NCBI GenBank assembly: GCA_028715215.1
Contig: JAQUSF010000012.1
Location: 1 to 49,101, forward strand
Origin: Candidatus Zixiibacteriota bacterium
GTDB lineage: Bacteria; Zixibacteria; MSB-5A5; GN15; FEB-12
DNA: 49,101 nucleotides
Direction: 5' to 3'
The position numbers and the translations under genes are program-made. Under the pieces are notes generated by a model, which worked only from the letters and a program-made list of their open reading frames with translations, made no database searches and had not been told where the DNA came from. Shown here piece by piece: positions 26,629-36,197 of the stretch (the first letter of the stretch is position 1; every line of letters begins with the position of its first letter).

Positions 26629-28359
26629 TTACCGGATAAGTAACATTTTCTTGACAGCGCTGTCAGGTCCGAGACTTAACCTGTAAAAGTACACTCCCGA
26701 AGCCAGGGGGGTATTGTCTTCCGAGCGGGCGTCCCAGTAAAGTGTGGTCGTTCCCGCGGCGATATAGCCCTCATAAGCCGTGCTTACTTTTTGTCCCAGG
26801 GCGTTAAATATTTCAAGCTGTCCCCAGCCGCTCGTGGTAGTGGAAAATTCGATACGGGTTTGAGGATTAAAAGGATTGGGGTAGTTCTGGCTCAGTTCGA
26901 TTCTCCGTGGTAAAAGATTATCGGGATTATCCAGGCTGGCGGAGAAATCAATGATTATATCCAGATACATGACGGAATCGGAGGCGGATATATTATCTAT
27001 CGTGAAGCCGGAGGTTCCGTAAAAATACGAACTGTTATCCGGTACGGTGGCGGCGTTAAAACTGGTCTTATTCGTGCTTCCCGGGAAAGGGTCGCCGGTA
27101 TCCCCGAAATCATATTTACGTTCAAGGTCGAAAAGGCCGTCAGCCTGTTCCAGAGCGACCAGATAATGCTGCGAGGTTGCCAGCCCCGGATACCATTCAT
27201 CCCGGTTGGTGGTTTTGCCGTCGTCGATGTGCCATATTAGAAGGCCCGATGACGGAAGACAGGCGTCATAGTCATAGGGTTGACGGTTTTCAATAAGAAA
27301 ATATTCATTGGCCGCCATACCAGAAGTGCGCAGACGGTAAACCGTGCTGCTGGTTTCCACAGCCGCTACCGCCAGGTTATTATGAGTGGAAGTTATATCG
27401 ACCACGTTTACCAGACCCAGTTGAAGCTTGCTCCAGGCGCAATAATGAGCCGGTGAGCCGCCCCGGTTACCGGGGCCATTCCAGCTGCCGTAAGCCATAA
27501 TACCCCAGTAGCCGATACCGTATGAGCTGCCGTCGGTATCGTAGAGGTCCGGCAGTCCGAAACCGTGCGATAGTTCATGGCAGTAAACACCGATTGTCAT
27601 ATCTCCGGGGTCGGTCCAGAATTCGGGCTGGATGGTGTAATCCCGAAGGTACACGCCGTCTTTGGAAGTGGTCGGAATAACCCATTTATGGGACCAGATA
27701 TCATCGCTGTCCCGGGTGAATTCGGCCCCGCTGCCGCTGTGGATGACCAGCAGAATATCGACATAACCGTCCCCGTCGTTATCATAGTCCGAGAAATCCA
27801 CCTGGCTGTCCACCTGGTTTACCAAATCCAGCACCAGACGCTGGCTGTTGCGGGGGTAGTCACCGGTGCCAAAAGCACCGTCGGTATAATAACTGTAGGG
27901 ATTAGGGGCTGTCTGCCAGCCGGTTTGGGACGGCAGACAGGTTGTGACCAGGTCAATCTGTCCGTTGGAAACCTTGTTAAAATAATCCCTGATGGTTCTT
28001 CCCGCCTGGTGGAAAATAAGCGAATCAAAAAAAACCTCCTCCACCGAAGCCGGCTGGTCGGTAAATTCAACCAAGATGGCCAGTATTTTAAAAGAAGCAC
28101 CGGCTGTTGCCCGGGCAGGCTGGTTTCGAGTGGAGGAAAGATGAGTCAGAAAGAAATCATTCGGAGAATCAAGTCCTTTAAGCCGCATGGTTTTTAACTG
28201 TTGCATGACCGCCTGCCGCTGGGTACTATCGGATCTGTCCGGTTTGTAAATATCCGGATGCGGCGGCATGGCCGAGGCGGATACGGTTAAGCATATCAAG
28301 CCGGCTATTACCGCCACGTATGATTTACCAGCGGTTATTTTAATCCCGGTGTCAGGCAT
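26629..28359 (-). CDS. M6 family metalloprotease with C-terminal T9SS-type-A-like sorting domain
   Basis: CHELSHGFGLPDLYDTDGSSYGIGYWGIMAYGSW zinc motif; C-term LSQNYPNPFNPQTRIEFS...LGQKVS...TLYWDARSEDNTPLASGVYFYRLSLG....KKMLLIR. Confidence 0.93.
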   Translation of the reverse strand: MPDTGIKITAGKSYVAVIAGLICLTVSASAMPPHPDIYKPDRSDSTQRQAVMQQLKTMRLKGLDSPNDFFLTHLSSTRNQPARATAGASFKILAILVEFTDQPASVEEVFFDSLIFHQAGRTIRDYFNKVSNGQIDLVTTCLPSQTGWQTAPNPYSYYTDGAFGTGDYPRNSQRLVLDLVNQVDSQVDFSDYDNDGDGYVDILLVIHSGSGAEFTRDSDDIWSHKWVIPTTSKDGVYLRDYTIQPEFWTDPGDMTIGVYCHELSHGFGLPDLYDTDGSSYGIGYWGIMAYGSWNGPGNRGGSPAHYCAWSKLQLGLVNVVDITSTHNNLAVAAVETSSTVYRLRTSGMAANEYFLIENRQPYDYDACLPSSGLLIWHIDDGKTTNRDEWYPGLATSQHYLVALEQADGLFDLERKYDFGDTGDPFPGSTNKTSFNAATVPDNSSYFYGTSGFTIDNISASDSVMYLDIIIDFSASLDNPDNLLPRRIELSQNYPNPFNPQTRIEFSTTTSGWGQLEIFNALGQKVSTAYEGYIAAGTTTLYWDARSEDNTPLASGVYFYRLSLGPDSAVKKMLLIR

Positions 28360-28397
28360 CTTGACTCTCCCTTCAGTTTCCCGGTGTTGCGTAAACT

Positions 28398-29645
28398 TTA
28401 AAAATGAATTCCCAGCGAAACGGCAAAGTTAAGACCTTTGGACGAGTATCCGGAAAACGGCGAACCGGTTACGAAAGCGTAATCAAGATGGATGGGAGAG
28501 ATATTCAGACCGGACCCGAAGGAGAAGGTGGTATTGCGGTCGCCGCCGGTGGTGAAGCCGGTTCTCAGGGGCATAAAACCAATGAGAGAATACTGGATGC
28601 CGGCCGCAATCTGCGGTTTGGAAGAAACGCCGGTATTACGGTGGAAGCCTTGTTGCCAGTCGACCGCCCAGAGGAGTTTACCGGAGGTTCGCGCCAGGCC
28701 CACGGTCAGAGTGGAAGGCAGGTTGCTGCTAAACGAACCGACGGGTACCGTATAGTCATCGGAAACGATGTAATCATCTTCCATATTATCAACTGTCATG
28801 GTGTCGAAACTGAAGTTGTAGCCGTGTTCCTCGGTTTCCTTGTTCCAGGTCAGGTGGCTGAGAAAATTTTTAAGACAGGCACCAAGAGTATATTTATCGT
28901 TAAGCTTTAAAGCGGCGCCGAGGTCCAGGGCGTAACCGGAACCGCCGGTCGCGGTACGCGCCACCAGATGTCCCTCTCCTTCAAAACCGGTAGCGTAAGT
29001 GGCGACCATTCCCTCCATATCAACCACTTCCTCAATCGCGATACCCCTCAGGTACTTGAAAGTAGCGCCGACCGCCAGCTGCCGCGAGCCGCTGGAATAG
29101 ACCGGCATGCCGTAGGAAAGACCCGCCGCGACATAACTGACCAGGTCGGAATAGGAGCCGTTAACACTGATAGTATCTGCAAAAGTATTGCCTTTAAGGA
29201 TGAGCTCGAAAATATCGCGGCTCATGTTGATATCGGCAATCCCTACCCCGGTAACGTTAAAGGCGTAAGAACCGGTCGCTAACGACAGCGCGGTAACCTC
29301 GGCATCGATGGATAATTTCAATCCTTCCGAAGGAATTTTACCGAGGATAACGTCTTTGTCCTCGTTGGTCAGTAAGGCTCCGGTGTATTTGTTATAGTCG
29401 GCAAGAGAAAAGGCATTGTTGGAAATATCAGCACCAATACCGACGATTTCAAGCCCGGTGCGGCGGTAGTCGCGCAGACCCAGGTTGGCCGGATTATACT
29501 TGCCCGCGTCGGGTCCTTGAGCCAGAGCCGTATAAGCACCACCCATTGCAACCGAACGCGCGGTGGAATTCCCACCAGCTAAAACTGGCCCGGCAGTCAT
29601 CGTTAAAGCCAGCCATATCGACAATGTAATTTTTAACTTATTCAT
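28398..29645 (-). CDS. Outer membrane barrel protein, DUF5723/PorV-like
   Basis: Signal peptide MNKLKITLSIWLALTMTAGPVLA; GNSTARSVAMGGAYTALAQGPDAGKYNPANLGL; start at internal Met (29645) rather than 29747. Confidence 0.75.
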   Translation of the reverse strand: MNKLKITLSIWLALTMTAGPVLAGGNSTARSVAMGGAYTALAQGPDAGKYNPANLGLRDYRRTGLEIVGIGADISNNAFSLADYNKYTGALLTNEDKDVILGKIPSEGLKLSIDAEVTALSLATGSYAFNVTGVGIADINMSRDIFELILKGNTFADTISVNGSYSDLVSYVAAGLSYGMPVYSSGSRQLAVGATFKYLRGIAIEEVVDMEGMVATYATGFEGEGHLVARTATGGSGYALDLGAALKLNDKYTLGACLKNFLSHLTWNKETEEHGYNFSFDTMTVDNMEDDYIVSDDYTVPVGSFSSNLPSTLTVGLARTSGKLLWAVDWQQGFHRNTGVSSKPQIAAGIQYSLIGFMPLRTGFTTGGDRNTTFSFGSGLNISPIHLDYAFVTGSPFSGYSSKGLNFAVSLGIHF

Positions 29646-29712
29646 TGTATCCACCCTGTTATTGATAAATTTTTCATTGCCTTTATTTGGTAAATTATTA
29701 AAGTTGCATTCC

Positions 29713-31773
29713 TCAGAAATTACCGTCAAAAAGGTATTCCACTTCAATGCGGGCCGTAATGGTGAGATAATCGTCGCTGGTCAGTTTTACCGTCCCGTCC
29801 GAATCCTTGAGGATAATTTCACTACCGATGTACAGCGGGTTGTTCTCGAGTATTTTGATATCGAGACTGTCAAGGACGATTGACCGGGTACCGGTGGAGA
29901 CCGTATCGCAAACGATTCCGGCTATGACCGGAGCGGCTGCGACCTCGAGACTGTCTATTACCAGCTGTGGTTCGGTGAACAGGGTAGCCGAGTCGCCGCC
30001 AAGGTAAATGTTTATCTGCGTACCCAGGGGAAGGTGATTGATGATGTTGTATATGAAACTGGTCTGGATGGCATGGTCGGTGATGAGCTCTATGTCATCC
30101 TGTTCTATATCCTCACTTTCGATATCCGTTTCTATCCGGGTTTCGTGGATAACCATTTCCAGCGGGGCTATAAAATTAATTTCCGCATAGATATAATCGT
30201 TGACCGTAAGGGTGCCGGTGGAAACACCGTCGCCGAATGAAGCCAGGCCGGAGATGTCGATATTCGAAGGAACGGGGGAGAGGAAGTCGGCTACGGTCGA
30301 GTCGATAATGGTGGTAATGGTCGCCAGGCCATTAATACCGGCGGTAATACTGTCACTGATATGTAACGTCTTACCGTTGTCTCCGGCCAGGGTTACATCC
30401 ACCCATCCCGGCAGACCGACGGTATTTTCAATTTTAATAATAAGCACGGCGCCGGCCAGCTCAATCTGGTCGAATCCTTTGGGAACATCGATTTCCTGAT
30501 TGACCGGCTCGATTTCCGTTTCGTTGTTGGAAAAGACGCCGGTCACCGAAGAAAAACCGAGGGAATTTATAAGGGCTGAAACCAGGAAACTGTCGGTGGC
30601 GGAAACGTCGATAGGTATCAGGTTTTCATGTACCTGGGCGGCAACATTCAGGTCAATCAGCTGGGGGAGGGAAAGGTCCGACGGTTCCAGAGTAAAGCCG
30701 GAAATATCCACATTCAGAACCGTATCGTGTCCCGGCGCGACCTGGCACAGGGTCACAAAAGGCAGACTCCCCTGTTTCACGTCGGGCAGGGTGATGGTCA
30801 ATGTAGCGTCAAGGGCGCTGTTGTTGACAATTTCGAGTTGCAGGGTCCCCTGGCTCAGAGTGGCGGTATGGATTATATCTGTGTCACTGCCCTGTTGCAG
30901 GGCGACGTTATCGGAAAAATTGCGAGTCAGCGAAGGTACGGTTACATCGGTTGCCGCACTGACGGTCAGGTCTTCCGGAAAATCCAGAATGCTGGTCAGC
31001 TCCAGGCCGGCGGTTTCCAGAAACGGCCCGCCTCCGCCGGTATGGCAGGTTGATTCAATTTTGACATTGCTGGAAACAGTTTTACCATTTAAAGATAAAG
31101 GAATCGTGGCGGAAGTGCCGGTTGTAATCGGTGTGGTTGTTTTATTGGAATCAATAACGATATCTCCATTGGCGGCGTCAAACAGTTTGACGGACACGGA
31201 ATCAATCGTCAGGTTCAGGTTGTTGTCTATGATGACTTCGACTGCTCCGGTGGCGATTGTCGCCGTAGAAAAACCGGTAAGGGAAGGCAGGTGACTGACG
31301 ACGGTAAAAGTAGTTTCCGGAATCGGGACGCCCGCTCCCAGGGCCAAAGGAGCTATTTCATCCAGGCCGACTATGACTGAGTCCCGGGATGGCGATTTGA
31401 TGCTCACGATACCCAGATGTTCCGAGAAGGGCGCTATAGAGAGGTCGTCAAGGGTCAGATTGACCTGGTCGATGAATACCGTATCGATTTCTTCCGTGAT
31501 GGTGTAAATGATATTACTGTTAGAATCCATTATCACGCCGGCCTGATCAATCCGGCTGATTATTTCTTGCATCGGGTAAGTGCGATTGATAAGCGGTATG
31601 GTCAGGTTGGTGGTCCAGGTAGGTGATTCCGGTTTCCTTACGGTACATTGGGTCAAGGTCAGGAAAATGACGACTACAATAAAGCTGAGCAATATCTTCG
31701 AGGAAAATTTAAACAGGAAAGAATCCCTGAATTCTCTTTCCCCCTGGTTTCTTGACTTTTTTTTGCGGGTCAT
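29713..31773 (-). CDS. Large exported lipoprotein of unknown function
   Basis: Hydrophobic segment ending LTLTQCTVRKPESPTW (lipobox-like); beta-rich repetitive sequence. Confidence 0.7.
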   Translation of the reverse strand: MTRKKKSRNQGEREFRDSFLFKFSSKILLSFIVVVIFLTLTQCTVRKPESPTWTTNLTIPLINRTYPMQEIISRIDQAGVIMDSNSNIIYTITEEIDTVFIDQVNLTLDDLSIAPFSEHLGIVSIKSPSRDSVIVGLDEIAPLALGAGVPIPETTFTVVSHLPSLTGFSTATIATGAVEVIIDNNLNLTIDSVSVKLFDAANGDIVIDSNKTTTPITTGTSATIPLSLNGKTVSSNVKIESTCHTGGGGPFLETAGLELTSILDFPEDLTVSAATDVTVPSLTRNFSDNVALQQGSDTDIIHTATLSQGTLQLEIVNNSALDATLTITLPDVKQGSLPFVTLCQVAPGHDTVLNVDISGFTLEPSDLSLPQLIDLNVAAQVHENLIPIDVSATDSFLVSALINSLGFSSVTGVFSNNETEIEPVNQEIDVPKGFDQIELAGAVLIIKIENTVGLPGWVDVTLAGDNGKTLHISDSITAGINGLATITTIIDSTVADFLSPVPSNIDISGLASFGDGVSTGTLTVNDYIYAEINFIAPLEMVIHETRIETDIESEDIEQDDIELITDHAIQTSFIYNIINHLPLGTQINIYLGGDSATLFTEPQLVIDSLEVAAAPVIAGIVCDTVSTGTRSIVLDSLDIKILENNPLYIGSEIILKDSDGTVKLTSDDYLTITARIEVEYLFDGNF

Positions 31774-32198
31774 AAATCCCCCTGTGTTTCACTATTCCTT
31801 GTTTTTTTGATTAATGAAATGCAAAGGCGGTGCCAAGACCGGTTTGTCGTTTAGTTCATTGAAAGACAACAGCTAAGGTTCGGGTGGGGAAAAGGGCGGA
31901 AAACTTGATAAGGGATAATTTAAAGCCAGTATGGGGAATTGACCATACGCCAATTCCATCTTGAAATATTTTAATGGACTTGCTTTTAAAAAAAATGATT
32001 AGTTTTATTTATGTCGTCGAAGAAAGTCGTAGAAGTAATGGTGGATAAAGATATTGGAGAAAGATAATACGATATCTGAAGGATATAAAATTTAGTTGAT
32101 AAGTTTGATTAAATTTATTAATAATGAATATCTAAATTCAACTGTGCCTTTGCATTTTTGGCCACTTAGAGCGTTATAGCTGGCGGGTGAGGGATTAG

Positions 32199-34202
32199 AT
32201 GCCTAGAGAAAATAAAACAGGCCACAGTATTTCCAATGATATAACACTGACCGAATCCGAGGTCTTCCGGCAATTATTTAAGATTATTCATGACGGTATT
32301 GTTGTTCATGTTGATAAACGGATTGTTTTTGTAAATAAAGCCGGCTTGGATTTATTCCGTGCCACCAGGGAGAAAGATATGATAGGCCGGAATATTATGG
32401 ATTTTGTTCATCCGGAATATCGGGCGCGAGTGACGAAACGAATCGAGAAAGTTCTCAGCAACAGCACCCCCCTTGCTTTTGAGGACCAGAAAATAATCAG
32501 GTGCGACGGTCAGGAACTTGATGTTGAAGCGGTCTCAGCACCGCTTAAATATAACGGCGAACCGGCCATTATGGTTTTGCTGCGGGATATAAGCCGGTTT
32601 AAAAAGTCACAGGAAGCCCTTCTTACATCTGAAGAAAACTACCGTACGATTTTTAACAATGTTAACGATGCAATTTTTCTTCATGACCCGGTAAGCAGTA
32701 AGATCCTTGATGTCAACCAGAGAATGTGCGAAATGTTTTCATGTGCTCATGATGAGGCTATGAAGCTTGATATCGGGCAGATAAGTGAAGGTAAACCGCC
32801 CTATTCACTTAAAGAGGCCGTGGAATGGGTGCAGAAAGCTTTTAAAAGCGGGTTGCAGATATTCGAGTGGCGGTGTAAGGATAAAAACGGGCGGCTTTTC
32901 TGGGGGGAAGTTAACCTTAAAAGAGTGGTTATCGGCAGTAAGCCCATGGTGATAGCCATAGTGCGCGATATAACCGAACGCAAATTGGCCGACCGGCAGA
33001 TACGCGATTCCGAACAGCAGTATCGACTAATTATCAACGCCCTGGCTGATGCCATACATGTCGTAGATAGAAATTTAAAAATATCCCTTGTTAACAATGC
33101 CTTTATAGATTGGCTTGAGGGTTTGGGATTGAAAACGGATTTCGATGGTAAAACAATTCCAGAAATGTTCCCCTTTTTAAGTAAAGATGTTTTTAAAGAA
33201 TATGAGAAAGTATTCAAAACCGGTAAAATCATAGTTACTGAGGAAATGAATAATATCGACCAGCGATTGATTATTACGGAAACCCGCAAAATACCTATCC
33301 TGGTTGGTGGCGAAGTCAAGCAGGTGATGACTGTTATTCGTGACATAACCCAGAGTAAATTAGCTTCCGATGCGCTCAAAAAGAGCGAAGAGACATTAAG
33401 CAGTATCTTTAGAGCCGCGCCGGTGGGTATCGGCCTGGTTTCAAACCGTGTTTTTGTAAAGGTCAACGAGCGTATTCTGGAAATGACCGGCTATACCAGA
33501 GAGGAATTGATTGGTCAAAGCGCCCGTATATTATACGAATCAGACAAAGAATTTAACCGGGTGGGTAAAGTCAAATACGGCCAGATTTACAGGCGCGGGT
33601 ACGGTACTATCGAGACCCGCTGGATAAGCAAGGATGGTCAGTTGATTGATGTCTTATTGAGTTCTGCGGCTCTTGACCCGGCCGATTTGTCAGCCGGAGT
33701 AACCTTTACGGCCCTGGATATTACGGACCGTAAAAGAGTTTTAAAAGCCTTACAGGACGCCATGAAACAGATGGAAGAAGACCAGCGGGCTTTATCGGAA
33801 AAGAATGTGACCTTAAGAGAAGTCTTGAGCCAGATTGAAAATGAGAAGAAAGAAATTCAGGAGCAGATTCAAGCCAACGTAAATAAGGTTCTGCTGCCTA
33901 TGCTCATCAATTTTAAAAATCACCTGTCGAAAGAAGGGCAGGAGTATCTTCAGCTTTTCAGAAAGAATCTTCAGGATATAACTTCGCCTTTCGTCAACAA
34001 GCTGGATATGCTCTATTCAAAATTGACACCCCGTGAGATTGAGGTTTGCAACATGATTAAAAACGGCATGCTGTCAAAAGATATTGCCACGACACTGAGA
34101 GTATCGATAGAAACTATTCATAAAACCCGCTATAACATCCGCAAAAAACTTAATATTCTGCATGAAGATATCAATTTAACTTCATTTCTGAAGACTCTAT
34201 AA
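32199..34202 (+). CDS. Multi-PAS sensor-regulator with C-terminal LuxR HTH
   Basis: Several PAS boxes (YRTIFNNVNDAIFLHD, YRLIINALADAIHVVD, SIFRAAPVGIGLVS) and LTPREIEVCNMIKNGMLSKDIATTLRVSIETIHKTRYNIRKKL. Confidence 0.88.
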   Translation: MPRENKTGHSISNDITLTESEVFRQLFKIIHDGIVVHVDKRIVFVNKAGLDLFRATREKDMIGRNIMDFVHPEYRARVTKRIEKVLSNSTPLAFEDQKIIRCDGQELDVEAVSAPLKYNGEPAIMVLLRDISRFKKSQEALLTSEENYRTIFNNVNDAIFLHDPVSSKILDVNQRMCEMFSCAHDEAMKLDIGQISEGKPPYSLKEAVEWVQKAFKSGLQIFEWRCKDKNGRLFWGEVNLKRVVIGSKPMVIAIVRDITERKLADRQIRDSEQQYRLIINALADAIHVVDRNLKISLVNNAFIDWLEGLGLKTDFDGKTIPEMFPFLSKDVFKEYEKVFKTGKIIVTEEMNNIDQRLIITETRKIPILVGGEVKQVMTVIRDITQSKLASDALKKSEETLSSIFRAAPVGIGLVSNRVFVKVNERILEMTGYTREELIGQSARILYESDKEFNRVGKVKYGQIYRRGYGTIETRWISKDGQLIDVLLSSAALDPADLSAGVTFTALDITDRKRVLKALQDAMKQMEEDQRALSEKNVTLREVLSQIENEKKEIQEQIQANVNKVLLPMLINFKNHLSKEGQEYLQLFRKNLQDITSPFVNKLDMLYSKLTPREIEVCNMIKNGMLSKDIATTLRVSIETIHKTRYNIRKKLNILHEDINLTSFLKTL

Positions 34203-34533
34203 ATACTTTCACAAATTTCAGAATAACAAAGACCAAACGAATTCCCTTTAAAGACTTATTATATTGTGATACAATGTGTTACAGTATAATATTAAAATTT
34301 TCATCTGATAAATTACTGTCTGAAAATGACAAAAATTGGGTATGAGACATACCCATTTCTTACCTATTTTTACCATGTGGATTAAACATTAGTTAATAAC
34401 GATATTTTAGGCAAATGACATAAAATGACTTGTAAGGTTTTCAAACCGACCCTTATAAGGGAGCGAATTTTAAGGGTAATGTTATGAGAGAAATTATTAT
34501 TAGTATCAATTATTTTAAGAAAAGGGGCTGAAA

Positions 34534-35184
34534 ATGACAAAAACTGAACGTATGATGAATTTGATTAACCTTATTAAATCACGAGAAGTTTTAACCGTTC
34601 AGGACATGAGCCGGGAATTTGGTATTTCCCAGCGGACGGTGTATCGTGATTTGAAAACCCTGGCTAAAATGAATGTGCCGATCTATTATGAGGACGGGTA
34701 TCGGATCGGCCGGGAAACACATTTACCTGACAGTATGTTTGATAGCCGGGAGAAGGAGCTTGTCCGTTTCTGTTTAAGACATAATCCCTTGAGCATTGAC
34801 CCACTTATGGGGGCAAAGTTCCGGGAGATTGAAAAGAAAATCTTCGGACTTCAGAAAAAAGGTGAGGTTAATAAAGAGAGTATTTTTTATTGGGATACCG
34901 GTGAAGCGGTTTCTCAGCCTTTGATCCGTACGGATATCATTATTAATTTCGTTCGAGCGATAATCAGCGGTAAAAAGGTTAATATCAATATGAAAAAACA
35001 GTCTTCTGTGCCTTCCGTCCTGATTCCGGTCGCGGTTAAAATGACCCGTGAGGGGACGCTTCTGGTAGTCTCCGATGATTCTAAAAATCCTTTGCGGGAC
35101 ATTTTAATAAGCGAGATTGAAACCCTGGCAGTATTGGCTGATAAAGTAAATACCAAGCCTTCGGAGGTTCAAATTTTAAGATAA
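34534..35184 (+). CDS. HTH_11-type transcriptional regulator with degenerate WYL-like C-terminus
   Basis: RMMNLINLIKSREVLTVQDMSREFGISQRTVYRDLKTLAKMNVPIYYEDGYRIG. Confidence 0.82.
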   Translation: MTKTERMMNLINLIKSREVLTVQDMSREFGISQRTVYRDLKTLAKMNVPIYYEDGYRIGRETHLPDSMFDSREKELVRFCLRHNPLSIDPLMGAKFREIEKKIFGLQKKGEVNKESIFYWDTGEAVSQPLIRTDIIINFVRAIISGKKVNINMKKQSSVPSVLIPVAVKMTREGTLLVVSDDSKNPLRDILISEIETLAVLADKVNTKPSEVQILR

Positions 35185-35236
35185 GTTACTGTAAAAATAA
35201 TTGACAGTATGAAGTAAAAGTTATTTTATTGAGTTT

Positions 35237-36064
35237 ATGGTAAATAAACTCAACCTGAGGGAATTATCGATCGCCGGGCTTATTGCAGCTGTTTATGCCG
35301 TGATAAGCCTTGTTTTTTTACCCGTTTCATTCGGTATATACCAGGTGCGCATAGCCGAGGCTTTGACAGTCCTGCCATTTATTACCGTAGCTGCTGTTCC
35401 CGGGCTTTTTATCGGTTGTCTGATAGCTAATATTTTCGGCGGGATGGGCTGGCCCGATATAGTCTTTGGCTCGTTGGTCACCCTCGTTGCGGCTCTGGCT
35501 ACTCGTTATATTTTTCATTTCAACAAGAAAAAGAACAGCCGATGGTGGTCGGTGCTGCCGCTGGTTCTTATCTGGTTCGGGGCGATTTATCTTATGGGAA
35601 GTTCCGGTATCAATTTAATAGTCGTGGTTATTTCAATTTTTTCGGTTCTGCTGTTGTGGTATGCCGTGAAACTTGATGTAGTTGACAAAAAATCAGTGAT
35701 GCTGGTTACTTTTTTGAAAATTTTATCTCTGGCTTTGATAATTGTCGCTATTTACATGGGGTATTATCGCTCGGATGAAATAATTTTTTTCCTGGGAGCG
35801 TTGTCGGTCGCCTGTGCCTGGGTGATAACTCTGGTGGTCGTGATTTACTGGTTAAAAGGTCACAATCCCAGTATCCTTCTGGCTCCTTTACCGCCGGTGA
35901 TTTTTAACGCCTTTGGAGTTTCAGCCTACCTTGCGCCGATAGCCGGTTTCGATTACTGGTTTTCGGTTCAGATGATCGGCATCGGTCAAATGATTGCCTG
36001 CTATCTGCTGGGTTTACCGCTCCTTTTGTTTTTTGAAAAGCGTAAGAACCTGTTTTTGAGATGA
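35237..36064 (+). CDS. QueT-like transporter with extra internal TM region
   Basis: ELSIAGLIAAVYAVISLVFLPVSFGIYQVRIAEALTVLPFIT..PGLFIGCLIANIFGGMGWPDIVFGSLVTLVAALATRYI at N-term and LAPLPPVIFNAFGVSAYL...GIGQMIACYLLGLPLLLFFEKRK at C-term. Confidence 0.8.
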   Translation: MVNKLNLRELSIAGLIAAVYAVISLVFLPVSFGIYQVRIAEALTVLPFITVAAVPGLFIGCLIANIFGGMGWPDIVFGSLVTLVAALATRYIFHFNKKKNSRWWSVLPLVLIWFGAIYLMGSSGINLIVVVISIFSVLLLWYAVKLDVVDKKSVMLVTFLKILSLALIIVAIYMGYYRSDEIIFFLGALSVACAWVITLVVVIYWLKGHNPSILLAPLPPVIFNAFGVSAYLAPIAGFDYWFSVQMIGIGQMIACYLLGLPLLLFFEKRKNLFLR

Positions 36065-36197
36065 ACTTCATAGGGGAAGAGTTTCCGGGGTAAACTCCTT
36101 ATGGGATTTACCCGATTTTATTATATATTCAGGATATACTCCCGGTTCCTGATTGTATAAATATCTAATAGATAGTTAACGAAATTATGAGGTTACC

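Noticed and set aside
27577-28197. 206-aa plus-strand ORF
   Set aside because: Antisense to the M6 protease, which has a full zinc motif and sorting domain on the minus strand.
30500-31294. 264-aa plus-strand ORF
   Set aside because: Antisense to the 686-aa lipoprotein gene; Ser/Arg/Val-rich and no family signature.
32801-33466. 221-aa minus-strand ORF
   Set aside because: Antisense to PAS domains with strong signatures on the plus strand.
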